From NCBI GenBank assembly GCA_944384905.1, contig CALWVE010000037.1, positions 1-52,507 of the forward strand: 52,507 nt of DNA, read 5' to 3'. A program made the position numbers and the translations under genes. The DNA comes from an uncultured Clostridia bacterium. Lineage in GTDB: Bacteria > Bacillota > Clostridia > Oscillospirales > Acutalibacteraceae. Shown in pieces: positions 6,965 to 14,645 of the stretch. How positions within the stretch are numbered: position 1 is the stretch's first letter; each line of letters begins with the position of its first letter. A model generated the notes under the pieces. It worked only from the letters and a program-made list of their open reading frames with translations. It was not told the DNA's origin and searched no databases.

Positions 6965-7738
6965 ATGAAAACATTTACCAAAGACAAACTCACCGTTCGC
7001 GTATTTGATTCCCGTTCCGATATGGGCGCCGCCGCTGCGGAAGCCTGCGTAAAAGAAATGCAGAAATTGCTTTCCGAAAAGGAAAGCATTCGCATGATTT
7101 TCGCCGCCGCCCCGTCTCAGAACGAATTTTTGGCAGCACTCGTTAAAGCAGGCAAAGACGGCCGCGTGGATTATTCCCGCGTACATGCATTCCACATGGA
7201 CGAATATGTGGGCCTGGCCGCCGATGCGCCGCAGGGCTTCGGCAACTTCCTGCGTGACCGCCTGTTCGGTCTGCTGCCGTTTGCTTCCGTAACGTATCTC
7301 AACGGCAACGCCGCCGATCCGGCTGAAGAATGCGCCCGCTATACGACTCTGCTCAAAGAAGCTCCGATCGATATCGTCTGCATGGGTATCGGCGAAAACG
7401 GACATATCGCCTTTAACGATCCGCACGTGGCCGATTTCAACGACCCGGCCGCTGTAAAAGTTGTCGAGCTCGATCATACCTGCCGTCAGCAGCAGGTAAA
7501 CGACGGCTGCTTTGCCAAGCTCGACGACGTGCCCACGCATGCGCTCACCCTGACGATTCCCACGCTGGTTGCACCCAAAACCGTGTTCTGCATGGTGCCC
7601 GCGCCCACCAAGGCCAAGGCTGTGCAGGCCGCCGTGGAAGGCCCGATTTCCGAGACCTGCCCGGCTTCCATCCTGCGCCGTCACGACAACGCCTCGCTGT
7701 GGCTTGATCCGGACAGCGCCGCTTTGCTGAAAGAATGA
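6965..7738 (+). CDS. nagB: Glucosamine-6-phosphate deaminase family protein
   Basis: A 257-aa NagB-family isomerase/deaminase, expected to turn glucosamine 6-phosphate into fructose 6-phosphate and ammonia. Visible motifs are FHMDEYVGL (D79 as the base) and GIGENGHIAFNDP (141-153, H147). E. coli and B. subtilis NagB read NEP where this protein reads NDP, so it belongs to a divergent subgroup and may use another amino sugar. The ATG at 6965 is preferred over TTG at 6959, which is only 3 nt from AAGGAGG. A CCGGC/GCCGG hairpin (6929-6944) precedes the site. Nine nt separate it from the next gene. Confidence 0.85.
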   Translation: MKTFTKDKLTVRVFDSRSDMGAAAAEACVKEMQKLLSEKESIRMIFAAAPSQNEFLAALVKAGKDGRVDYSRVHAFHMDEYVGLAADAPQGFGNFLRDRLFGLLPFASVTYLNGNAADPAEECARYTTLLKEAPIDIVCMGIGENGHIAFNDPHVADFNDPAAVKVVELDHTCRQQQVNDGCFAKLDDVPTHALTLTIPTLVAPKTVFCMVPAPTKAKAVQAAVEGPISETCPASILRRHDNASLWLDPDSAALLKE

Positions 7739-7747
7739 GGTGAAGCC

Positions 7748-8617
7748 ATGTTTCGTCTGGCTGTGATCACGGATGAAATTTCGCAGGAACTGGAAACCGT
7801 GATTGAATTTGCCCATACCTGGGGATTGCAGGGCGTGGAACTGCGTTCCGTATGGGAAAAAGGCCCCTTCGCCTGGGAAACGGCCGATGTCATCCGCATG
7901 GATGCGCGGCTGCGGTCGGAAGGTTTGGCCGTCTGCGGAATCGGCGCACCGTTTTATAAATGTGATTTTGCCGATGCCGCGGAACGAGCGGTTCATTTGG
8001 AAGGCCTTAGACGCTGCTGCGAATTTGCACACCGGCTGGGCGCTCCGCTGATCCGTGGATTCAGCTTTTGGAAAGGCCCGTATTCCGTTCAGGAAATCGC
8101 CCAGGCATTTGAGCCGGTGGATGAAATTCTGAAAAAAGAAGACATGCAGCTTGTGCTGGAACCCGACCCGAGCGTCAATACGCCCAACGGCGCCACAGTA
8201 GCCGCGCTGCTGCGTGAAATCAACAGCGAACGCATCGGCGCGTTGTGGGACCCCGGCAACATCCTGTTCGATACGGCCGGTGAAGTTCCGTATCCCGATG
8301 GTTATGAAGCCGTCCGTCCGTGGCTCAAGCACGTTCACCTCAAGGATTCCGTGCGCGAAAACGGTCAGCCGCGTGCTGTGCCGTTCGGTACGGGACAGGT
8401 GGATATGGAAGGCCAGCTGCGCCGCTTGATGCAGGAAGGCTATAACGGCTGGATTTCGCTGGAGCCGCATTACCGTTTGGACCGTGTGCTGGATGAAGCT
8501 ACCCTGCGGCTTCCCGCAGGCAGCAGCTTTTCCGAAGGCGGTCTGGCGGCAGGTTCCGACACCATGCATCGCCTGACCGAGAAAATGAAGCTTTGGGGCA
8601 TGACGCCCGCAACCTAA
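7748..8617 (+). CDS. Sugar phosphate isomerase/epimerase (xylose-isomerase-like TIM barrel)
   Basis: A 289-aa AP-endonuclease-2-type TIM barrel. Metal-ligand positions are suggested by LVLEPDPSVN (about 138), ALWDPGNI (about 166), KHVHLKDS (about 200) and ISLEPHY (about 240). Family members isomerise or epimerise sugars, or act with Gfo/Idh oxidoreductases on 3-keto sugars. It lies between a NagB variant and two Gfo/Idh genes, so I infer a step in the same pathway. The exact reaction is unknown. Confidence 0.82.
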   Translation: MFRLAVITDEISQELETVIEFAHTWGLQGVELRSVWEKGPFAWETADVIRMDARLRSEGLAVCGIGAPFYKCDFADAAERAVHLEGLRRCCEFAHRLGAPLIRGFSFWKGPYSVQEIAQAFEPVDEILKKEDMQLVLEPDPSVNTPNGATVAALLREINSERIGALWDPGNILFDTAGEVPYPDGYEAVRPWLKHVHLKDSVRENGQPRAVPFGTGQVDMEGQLRRLMQEGYNGWISLEPHYRLDRVLDEATLRLPAGSSFSEGGLAAGSDTMHRLTEKMKLWGMTPAT

Positions 8618-8669
8618 GCACTAACCGTACCCGGCAAAGGGCCGGGACGGATTTTGGGAGGATAATAAT

Positions 8670-9746
8670 ATGAAACAACTGAACGTAGCCGTTCTGGGGC
8701 AGGGGCGAAGCGGACTCGATATCCACTGCGCTTACCTTCCCAAGGACACCGAACATTTCCGCATTGCCGCCGTTGTGGATGCGCTGCCGGAACGCCGCGA
8801 AAAGGCCGCCCGCTTGTTTGGGTGTGATGTTTATGCCGATTATCGCGAGCTGTTTGGCCGCACGGACATCGATCTGGTCGTGAATGCGCTGCCCAGCCAT
8901 TTCCATCCGCCGGTCACCATCGATCTGCTCGAGCACGGCTTCAACGTGATGACGGAAAAGCCGATGGCCCGTACGGCTGCCCAGGTGGACCGCATGATCG
9001 AAGCCGCCGAAAAGAGCGGCAAAATGCTCGCCGTATTCCAGCAGTCGCGTTTTGCTTCTTACTATCAGACGGTGAAGGACGTGATCGCTTCCGGTAAGTT
9101 GGGGCGTATCGTTCAGATCTCCGTTCAGTTCGACGGATATGCCCGCCGCTGGGACTGGCAGTGCTGCCAGGAATTCGGCGCCGGCAGTTTGTATAATACC
9201 GGACCGCACCCGGTGGATCAGGCGCTTGACCTGCTCGATTACCGCGAAGGTATGCCCGAAATTTTCTGCAAGATGGATCGCGTCAATACGTTCGGCGACG
9301 CAGAAGACTATGTTAAGCTTCTGCTTACCGCGCCCGGCCGTCCGGTGATCGATGTGGAAATTTCCAGCTGCAACGCCTATCCCAACTATACCTACAACGT
9401 GCAGGGCACCCGCGGCGGCCTGCAGGGGAATATGGAAGAAATCAAGTGGCGTTATTTCAAGGAAGAAGAAGCACCCGAACAGCATCTGATCAAAACGCCG
9501 CTGATGAAAGAAGACGGCTCTCCGGCTTATTGCTCCGAAAAGCTGACCTGGTATGAAGAAAGCTGGCAGGCAAGCAAGGACGACACGCCGTTCACCACGG
9601 CTGTGGGCCGCATCTATCATACGATTTATGACCACCTCACCGAGGGTACGCCGCTTGTCGTAACGCCCCAGCAGGTTCGCCAGCAGATCGCCGTGATGGA
9701 AAAATGCCATGAAATGAACCCGCTTTCCCGTATGGATGAAGCGTAA
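8670..9746 (+). CDS. Gfo/Idh/MocA-family NAD(P)-dependent oxidoreductase
   Basis: A 358-aa protein with an N-terminal Rossmann domain (VAVLGQGRSG near residue 6), the family motif TEKPMA (about 93, catalytic-type Lys) and a C-terminal alpha/beta domain with NTGPHPVDQ (about 178; His is the usual catalytic residue). These enzymes oxidise or reduce cyclic sugars and glycosides. A CCCGGC/GCCGGG hairpin (8630-8646) lies in the 52-nt gap before it. Its stop codon is 13 nt from the start of a second Gfo/Idh gene. Confidence 0.88.
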   Translation: MKQLNVAVLGQGRSGLDIHCAYLPKDTEHFRIAAVVDALPERREKAARLFGCDVYADYRELFGRTDIDLVVNALPSHFHPPVTIDLLEHGFNVMTEKPMARTAAQVDRMIEAAEKSGKMLAVFQQSRFASYYQTVKDVIASGKLGRIVQISVQFDGYARRWDWQCCQEFGAGSLYNTGPHPVDQALDLLDYREGMPEIFCKMDRVNTFGDAEDYVKLLLTAPGRPVIDVEISSCNAYPNYTYNVQGTRGGLQGNMEEIKWRYFKEEEAPEQHLIKTPLMKEDGSPAYCSEKLTWYEESWQASKDDTPFTTAVGRIYHTIYDHLTEGTPLVVTPQQVRQQIAVMEKCHEMNPLSRMDEA

Positions 9747-9759
9747 GGAGGGTTTTCCT

Positions 9760-10641
9760 ATGTTTCGTGTTGGTATTTTAGGTTCCGAAAATTCCCACGC
9801 GATGGCGTTTGCCCGCATTTTCAACAAAACGCATACCGAGCAGTATCCGGATATCCGTGTGATGGCGATCGGCGGAAATTACCCGGAAGAAAGCCGGAAA
9901 GTAGCCGAAGAATGCGGCGTGGAAATGATTGCCGAAAAGCCCGAAGATATGCTCGGCAAGGTTGACGCCGTGATGGTAACGGCCCGCGACGGTGCGTTCC
10001 ATGCGCCGTTTGCCCGTCCGTTTATCGAAGCCGGACTGCCGGCGTTTATCGATAAACCCTTTACGCGCGATCCCGCCGAAGCGCTGGAATTTGCCCGCCT
10101 GGCTAAGGAAAAGCACGTTCCGCTGGTGGGCGGTTCGTCCGTAAAATATGCTTACGATGTGCGCCTGATGAAGGCCGCGTTCGACCGTGCCCGTGCAGCC
10201 GGGGAATCGATTTCCGGCGACGTAACGGCCCCGGTCAATATGCATAACGATTACGGCGGATTTTTCTTCTACGCTTCCCATCTGGCCGAAATGAGCATGA
10301 CGGTGTTCGGTTACAATCCGCGTTCCGTCATAGCCAGCCGCAACGGCGATAACATCACGGCTATCGTACACTACGATGACTTTGATGTAACCAACCGTTT
10401 CCTTGAAGGAAACTACAATTACACCCTGACGCTCAACCAGAAGAGCCGGCCGACTCTGCGCGAAGTGGACATCAGCATGATTTATCAGCATGAATGTGAA
10501 AACTTTGCCCGGATGCTTCGCACCGGTGAAATGGATCAGAGCTACGAGGATCTGATTCTGCCCGTTACCTACATCAAGGCGCTGGAAGATTCGTTTACAA
10601 ACGGCGGCGCCCCGGTGAAGATCGAAATTCCCACCGTATAA
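9760..10641 (+). CDS. Second Gfo/Idh/MocA-family oxidoreductase of the nag operon
   Basis: A 293-aa Rossmann-fold oxidoreductase, shorter than its upstream neighbour. VGILGSENSHAMA begins at residue 3, with FIDKPFTRDP at about 95 (Lys of the EKP-type motif). The C-terminal domain is small. An ATG at 9736 lies inside the preceding gene; the start at 9760 is chosen because AAGGAGG is at 9745-9751. Last gene of the operon, followed by a strong terminator. The pair may carry out an oxidation and a reduction on one sugar, which is inference from context. Confidence 0.82.
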   Translation: MFRVGILGSENSHAMAFARIFNKTHTEQYPDIRVMAIGGNYPEESRKVAEECGVEMIAEKPEDMLGKVDAVMVTARDGAFHAPFARPFIEAGLPAFIDKPFTRDPAEALEFARLAKEKHVPLVGGSSVKYAYDVRLMKAAFDRARAAGESISGDVTAPVNMHNDYGGFFFYASHLAEMSMTVFGYNPRSVIASRNGDNITAIVHYDDFDVTNRFLEGNYNYTLTLNQKSRPTLREVDISMIYQHECENFARMLRTGEMDQSYEDLILPVTYIKALEDSFTNGGAPVKIEIPTV

Positions 10642-10649
10642 TTCCCAAA

Positions 10650-10690
10650 ATAAAAAGCAGGAGAGCCAACCGGTTCTCCTGCTTTGTTTT
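10650..10690. terminator. Terminator between nag operon and esterase
   Basis: An 11-bp stem AAAGCAGGAGA/TCTCCTGCTTT (10654-10664/10675-10685) followed by TTTGTTTTTATG. It lies between convergent genes and overlaps the esterase stop codon, so it can serve both strands. Confidence 0.8.
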
Positions 10691-11544
10691 TATGCTTTGT
10701 TTTTATGCTTTTTTTGGGACTTCGCGGGTTTTTCCGGCGGGGTAAAGCCGAAATACGCCAGCGCGCGCTGGATGTATTTGTCCCAGAAGCGCCATTCGTG
10801 CGTGTAGCCGGCTTCTTCCTCAAATTTAGCCTTCAGGCCGATCGACTGGGCATAGGCTTTGAATTCCATATAGCCGTCGTAGAGGAAGTCGTCTTCACCG
10901 CAGCAGAAATAGAGGCGGGGCAGTTCTTCGCCGGCGGCCAGCTTTTCTGTGAGGATGCGCCGGGTGTTTTGATAGGAATCAAGATAAGCCTGCTGACCGC
11001 CTGCGTTGTTCACGGCGTTGCGGCGGCGCAGATAGGCCGGATTTTCCGGATCGACGTCCATGCGTTCTTCCAGATCCCAGGGATAGGCGGAAAGCACGGC
11101 CGCACCCGCAAATTTTTCCGGGTGGTTGAGGGCGTATACGCAAGCGCCCGCGCCGCCCATGGAAAGCCCGGCGATGAAGTTGTCTTCCCGCTTGTCAGAG
11201 GCGGGGAACCAGTTATACACCAGCGGCATCAGCTCATCGAACAGGAAATCGTACATGTTAAAGCCTGTTGCAAACGTGGGCCAGTTGGCGTAGTCGGCGT
11301 TCAGGCCGCTGGGCATCACGACGATCAGATCTTGCTCGCAGGCATACAGTTCGATGTTGCTTTTTCGAATCCAGTCGCTGTGGTCGCCGTAGGTGCCGTG
11401 TAATAGCCACAAAACTTTGTATTTTTTCCCGCTGCCGTAGAAATCGCGCGGTTCCATCTGACGCGGAAGGTCGGGCAGAATAACAGAAACCGCCGTGTTG
11501 TTTCCTAAGCAGCGGCTTTCAAAATTAAGGGTAACCAGAGCCAT
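10690..11544 (-). CDS. Esterase family protein (esterase D/CE1-like alpha/beta hydrolase)
   Basis: A 284-aa alpha/beta hydrolase of the putative-esterase family that includes tributyrin esterases, feruloyl/acetyl esterases and S-formylglutathione hydrolases. LLHGTYGDHSDW (about 47) is the oxyanion region, GLSMGG (about 127) holds the nucleophilic Ser, and a late Asp in CGEDDF and the His in GYTHEW complete a likely triad. The C-terminus is Lys-rich. No signal peptide. It may remove acyl groups from imported glycans, judging by the neighbouring genes. Single gene with its own promoter. Confidence 0.83.
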   Translation of the reverse strand: MALVTLNFESRCLGNNTAVSVILPDLPRQMEPRDFYGSGKKYKVLWLLHGTYGDHSDWIRKSNIELYACEQDLIVVMPSGLNADYANWPTFATGFNMYDFLFDELMPLVYNWFPASDKREDNFIAGLSMGGAGACVYALNHPEKFAGAAVLSAYPWDLEERMDVDPENPAYLRRRNAVNNAGGQQAYLDSYQNTRRILTEKLAAGEELPRLYFCCGEDDFLYDGYMEFKAYAQSIGLKAKFEEEAGYTHEWRFWDKYIQRALAYFGFTPPEKPAKSQKKHKNKA

Positions 11545-11567
11545 GTTTTTTCCTCCTGTTCATTTTG

Positions 11568-11626
11568 TGCCGCAAATGCGGCAGACAGCTATAAATATAT
11601 TTTTTTCAGTATAGCACAAAAGCGAA
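11568..11626 (-). promoter_or_regulatory. Predicted esterase promoter and 5'-UTR palindrome
   Basis: On the minus strand an extended -10 TGCTATACT with a weak TGGAAA -35 about 18 nt upstream. Downstream lies a palindrome TGCCGC-AAAT-GCGGCA (11568-11583) between promoter and ribosome binding site. Confidence 0.45.
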
Positions 11627-11736
11627 TGAGCTTTCCAGACGCACGGTATACAAGTTTTTGGGTGACTTTTTTAGCATTCTGCGCAAGACTCAAAAGAAAA
11701 AATTGAAAAAGGCTTTTTTTCCTGCGCTAAATGACT

Positions 11737-11742
11737 TATAAT
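11737..11742 (+). promoter_or_regulatory. -10 box upstream of the asparaginase gene
   Basis: TATAAT in an AT-rich region 52 nt before the start codon. Only a run of T stands at the -35 position, so this is a weak call. Confidence 0.35.
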
Positions 11743-11793
11743 ACGGAACGGAATCATTCGGATTTCGATTTTTATGAGGAAAGGTGATTGAAA

Positions 11794-12807
11794 ATGGGAC
11801 AAGCTACCCCTTTGACACAGGAATACCGCGGGGATCTTCTGGATCTTACGCATTTTGGACATATCGCCGTTGTGGATGAAACCGGCCGCGTGATTTACAG
11901 CGCCGGCGATCCTTCGGCTGTGATTTTTTACCGCAGTGCTTCCAAGCCGGTTCAGGCTCTGCCGGTTTTTGCCCGCGGACTCAAAGAAAAATACGGGATT
12001 ACCGATGAGGAAAGCGTGATTTTCGCGGCTTCTCATGCGGGTGAACCCTTCCATGTGGCCGCGCTGGAATCGATCTTCAAGAAAGCCGGTTTTTCCGAGG
12101 ATCAGCTCATCATGAACCCGGCTGTTCCGGCCTATGGCCCGGCCAATGAAGCACGTATCCGCGCCGGAATCGGCCCGCGCAAATTCTTCCATAACTGCTC
12201 TGGTAAACACGCGGCTTTGATGCTTTTGCAGAAAGAGCTGACCGGTTCCCCCGAAGGCTATGAAAAAATCGATTCGCCCTGCCAGCAGGAAGTGCTGCGC
12301 ACGGTGGCAGCTTTTTCGGAATATCCGGCCGATCAGATTCAGCTGGGAATCGATGGCTGCGGCGTGCCGGTGTTTGCTGTGGGACTGAAAAATATTGCAA
12401 CGGCCTATAAAAATCTGGCCTGCATCGATACGATTGCCGATCCCGATTTGCGCCGTGCGGCCGGCCAGCTCGTTCCGCTGATCCATCAGTATCCGCATAT
12501 GATGCGCGGCACGGGCTATCTGTGCAGCGAGATCAACTACGACGGCAATATCGTGGCCAAGGGCGGCGCGCTGGGTGTGTACGGTCTGGCACTGAAAAAG
12601 GAACGTCTGGGCATTGCCTTTAAGCTGACGGATGGCACCGAAACCGACTGGCCGCTGATTATCCGCGAGATTTTCCGCCAGATCGGCTATCACAACGAAG
12701 AAACGGAAGCTCGTCTGCTTCGCCTTGGCGACGGCATTCTGCGCAACGACAACAACACAATTGTCGGCACGCGCAAGGCTGTTTTCACGCTGGAAAAGCA
12801 CGCATAA
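11794..12807 (+). CDS. Asparaginase-II family protein
   Basis: A 337-aa protein of the Asparaginase_II family (the Rhizobium etli type, unrelated to E. coli AnsA/AnsB). Family blocks are YRSASKPVQALPV (about 50), ASHAGE (about 75), HNCSGKHAALM (about 131) and GIDGCGVPVFA (about 185). Expected to hydrolyse asparagine to aspartate and ammonia in the cytoplasm. The ATG at 11794 is preferred over an in-frame TTG at 11788, which lies too close to the AGGAAAGG site at 11777-11784. Nine nt separate it from the cutC-like gene. Confidence 0.87.
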   Translation: MGQATPLTQEYRGDLLDLTHFGHIAVVDETGRVIYSAGDPSAVIFYRSASKPVQALPVFARGLKEKYGITDEESVIFAASHAGEPFHVAALESIFKKAGFSEDQLIMNPAVPAYGPANEARIRAGIGPRKFFHNCSGKHAALMLLQKELTGSPEGYEKIDSPCQQEVLRTVAAFSEYPADQIQLGIDGCGVPVFAVGLKNIATAYKNLACIDTIADPDLRRAAGQLVPLIHQYPHMMRGTGYLCSEINYDGNIVAKGGALGVYGLALKKERLGIAFKLTDGTETDWPLIIREIFRQIGYHNEETEARLLRLGDGILRNDNNTIVGTRKAVFTLEKHA

Positions 12808-12816
12808 GGAGGCAAC

Positions 12817-13566
12817 ATGGCTGTTTTGTATGAAGTCTGCTGCGGTTCGGCAGACGACGCTTTGCAGGCGGCCGCCGGCGGAGCCGACCGGGTAGAACTG
12901 AACAGCGCGCTGTTTCTGGGAGGGCTGACCCCCAGCCTGGGTGCTTTGCAGGTGACGAAAGAGAGAAGCGATGTGCGGGTCATCTGTATGGTGCGCCCGC
13001 GTGAGGGCGGTTTCTGCTATTCCGAAACGGAATACGCCGCCATGCTGGCCGACGCCCGTGCGCTGCTTGCGGCGGGAGCGGACGGTCTGGCGTTCGGTTT
13101 TCTGCATGCCGATGGCACCGTTGATAAAGCGCGTACCCGTGAATTTGTCGCTTTGTGCGGGGAAAAGGAAGCCGTGTTCCACCGTGCGTTCGATGTAACG
13201 CCCGACCGCGACGCGGCGATGCAGACTTTGATCGCCTGCGGCGTGAAGCGTGTGCTCACCAGCGGCGGAGCCTGCGACGCCCCCACCGGAAAAGACGAGC
13301 TGCGCCGTTTGCAGGCAGCTTATGGCGGAGAGATTGAGATTCTGCCCGGCGGCGGCATCCGCGCGGAAAATGCGGCCGAATTGGCGGCATATACAGGCGT
13401 CGGTCAGGTGCATGGTTCGGCGCGCAGCGTGGTGCGGGATACCAGCACGGCGGGCAATCCCGCGATCGTGTTCGGCGGCGCGATTGAGGGTAAAACCCTG
13501 CCCGAAACGGAATTCAAGCGCACCGACGCGGCCTTGGTTCGCGCCTTAAAAAAAACATTGATTTGA
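12817..13566 (+). CDS. cutC: CutC family protein
   Basis: A 249-aa TIM-barrel protein of the CutC family, from the opening YEVCCGSADDALQAAAGGADRVEL pattern (residues 5-28) through VRPREGGF (about 64), FGFLHADG (about 89) and LTSGGACDAP (about 147) to the late HGSARS. The old role in copper homeostasis is doubtful, and the biochemical function is unresolved. Cotranscribed with the asparaginase gene. Followed by a terminator and then by repeats B3 and A3. Confidence 0.88.
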   Translation: MAVLYEVCCGSADDALQAAAGGADRVELNSALFLGGLTPSLGALQVTKERSDVRVICMVRPREGGFCYSETEYAAMLADARALLAAGADGLAFGFLHADGTVDKARTREFVALCGEKEAVFHRAFDVTPDRDAAMQTLIACGVKRVLTSGGACDAPTGKDELRRLQAAYGGEIEILPGGGIRAENAAELAAYTGVGQVHGSARSVVRDTSTAGNPAIVFGGAIEGKTLPETEFKRTDAALVRALKKTLI

Positions 13567-13591
13567 ATAGGCCTGCCTTGGGGCAGAAGAA

Positions 13592-13631
13592 AAAGCAAGC
13601 GGCTGGATTTCGGCCGCTTGCTTTTATTTTA
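13592..13631 (+). terminator. Terminator after cutC
   Basis: A 12-bp stem AAAGCAAGCGGC/GCCGCTTGCTTT (13592-13603/13613-13624) followed by TTATTTTATG. A smaller CTGCC/GGCAG hairpin precedes it at 13573-13586. Confidence 0.85.
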
Positions 13632-13673
13632 TGATGGGATTGCTGTACAAAGATTCAAGGCCCCCGGCGAGGG

Positions 13674-13752
13674 GCGGCGAACCGCCGCTGGTAAGTCACG
13701 GGCAGGCTAAAATGAATTTGAGATCCAAAGTCACGCGGCAGAAGCTTGTGAT
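13674..13752 (+). repeat. Palindromic element B, copy 3 (B3), right end replaced by A3
   Basis: Left end: hairpin GCGGCG-AAC-CGCCGC (13674-13688) then GGTAAGTCACGGG. Core: AAAGTCACGCGGCAGAAGCTTG. The hairpin-capped right end seen in B2 and B4 is missing; the sequence passes into element A3. Part of the 378-nt gap between cutC and the lipoprotein gene, which holds only a terminator and these repeats. Confidence 0.75.
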
Positions 13753-13772
13753 ACACACATTAAAGTTTTACT

Positions 13773-13924
13773 CGATTTTTTTCAAAAAATCGTGGGGTCG
13801 AGGGGCGAAGCCCTCGGCGCGTCCCGCAGGACGCGAAACTCTTTTGCGTCATGAAGCGCAGGAGGGTAGAAAGAAACGTCCAGTGGACGTTTCTTTCGTA
13901 GGGAACCCTCGCCGGGGGTTCCCT
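13773..13924 (+). repeat. Palindromic element A, copy 3 (A3)
   Basis: Modules in order: CGATTTTTT/AAAAAATCG (13773-13792), CGAGGG/CCCTCG (13799-13816), CGCGTCC/GGACGCG with loop CGCA (13818-13835), the linker with CTCTTTTGCGTCA and GCGCAGGA, a 13-bp GAAAGAAACGTCC arm and its complement (13869-13897), and AGGGAACCC/GGGTTCCCT with loop TCGCCGG (13900-13924). Against A1, the third hairpin differs in both arms yet remains fully paired. It ends 20 nt from the lipoprotein stop codon. Confidence 0.85.
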
Positions 13925-13944
13925 ATCGACGAGCGTTCGAAGTT

Positions 13945-14481
13945 TTATCCAAAATACGCGGCCAGCTTTTCGATCGTATCAATCTCAGGCTCGGCTTCCC
14001 GCAGTTGCTGCACTATCGCCGCATCATAGCCCTGCACCCGGCTGTTTTCAATCCAGAATGCACACTGGTTCCCGGAGCCGGCTACCTCGTATTCGCTGGG
14101 GTCATTTACCGGGCGCTTGAAAAGCAGGAGCAGATACGTTTTCCCTGCGTGCAGGCGGTTACCGTCTTTCATTTGGAGCAGGTGGATTTCCTCCGCCTCG
14201 CCTTTCACAAGCTGTTCAATTTCAAATTCGTATACGTCGCTGAGCTCGTTTTGGCGGATCTCATCCCCCAGCGTGCCCACTGCGATTGTCACACCGTTCG
14301 GGTCATAGTCGCGGTTGTTCAGCACCGCTTCCAGCGAATCGAACTGTACTCCGCAGTTCAGATTTTCCGCGCCGGAATCAGAGGAAGCGTTCGGCTGCGC
14401 CGTTTTTTCTGCGGCGGAACAGCCAACCAGACTAAAAATGAGCAGGCAGACCAGCCCTAAAAGCAAAATTTTGCGTTTCAT
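13945..14481 (-). CDS. Putative lipoprotein of unknown function
   Basis: A 178-aa secreted lipoprotein. A basic start (MKRK), a hydrophobic stretch and the lipobox LVGC (Cys at about 21) show lipid anchoring on the outer face of the membrane. A Ser/Gln/Ala-rich spacer precedes a mixed alpha/beta domain of about 130 residues. I recognise no specific family. Single gene with a consensus promoter; its 3' end faces element A3. Confidence 0.8.
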   Translation of the reverse strand: MKRKILLLGLVCLLIFSLVGCSAAEKTAQPNASSDSGAENLNCGVQFDSLEAVLNNRDYDPNGVTIAVGTLGDEIRQNELSDVYEFEIEQLVKGEAEEIHLLQMKDGNRLHAGKTYLLLLFKRPVNDPSEYEVAGSGNQCAFWIENSRVQGYDAAIVQQLREAEPEIDTIEKLAAYFG

Positions 14482-14514
14482 AAAACTTCCTCCTTTAACC
14501 TTTTTTACAATTTT

Positions 14515-14543
14515 AGTATAGGGAACTCGTTTAAAAATGTCAA
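14515..14543 (-). promoter_or_regulatory. Promoter of the lipoprotein gene
   Basis: Minus strand TTGACA (14543-14538) and TATACT (14520-14515), 17 nt apart, 34 nt before the start codon. Confidence 0.75.
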
Positions 14544-14604
14544 TAATTTTGTTTATTTTGCCAATGTATGCAAAGAGTTTTTGTTATTTATTCTTAAAAA
14601 AGAA

Positions 14605-14628
14605 AATCCCCCGGCAAACCGGGGGATT
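14605..14628 (-). terminator. Terminator of the third Gfo/Idh gene
   Basis: A perfect 10-bp stem AATCCCCCGG/CCGGGGGATT with loop CAAA, followed on the minus strand by TTCTTTTTT, 17 nt after the stop codon. Confidence 0.85.
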
Positions 14629-14645
14629 CTTAATTTATTGCGGAT

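Noticed and set aside
13631..14029. ORF of 132 codons between cutC and the lipoprotein gene
   Set aside because: Covers B3 and A3 and runs antisense into the lipoprotein gene; composition is that of the repeats.
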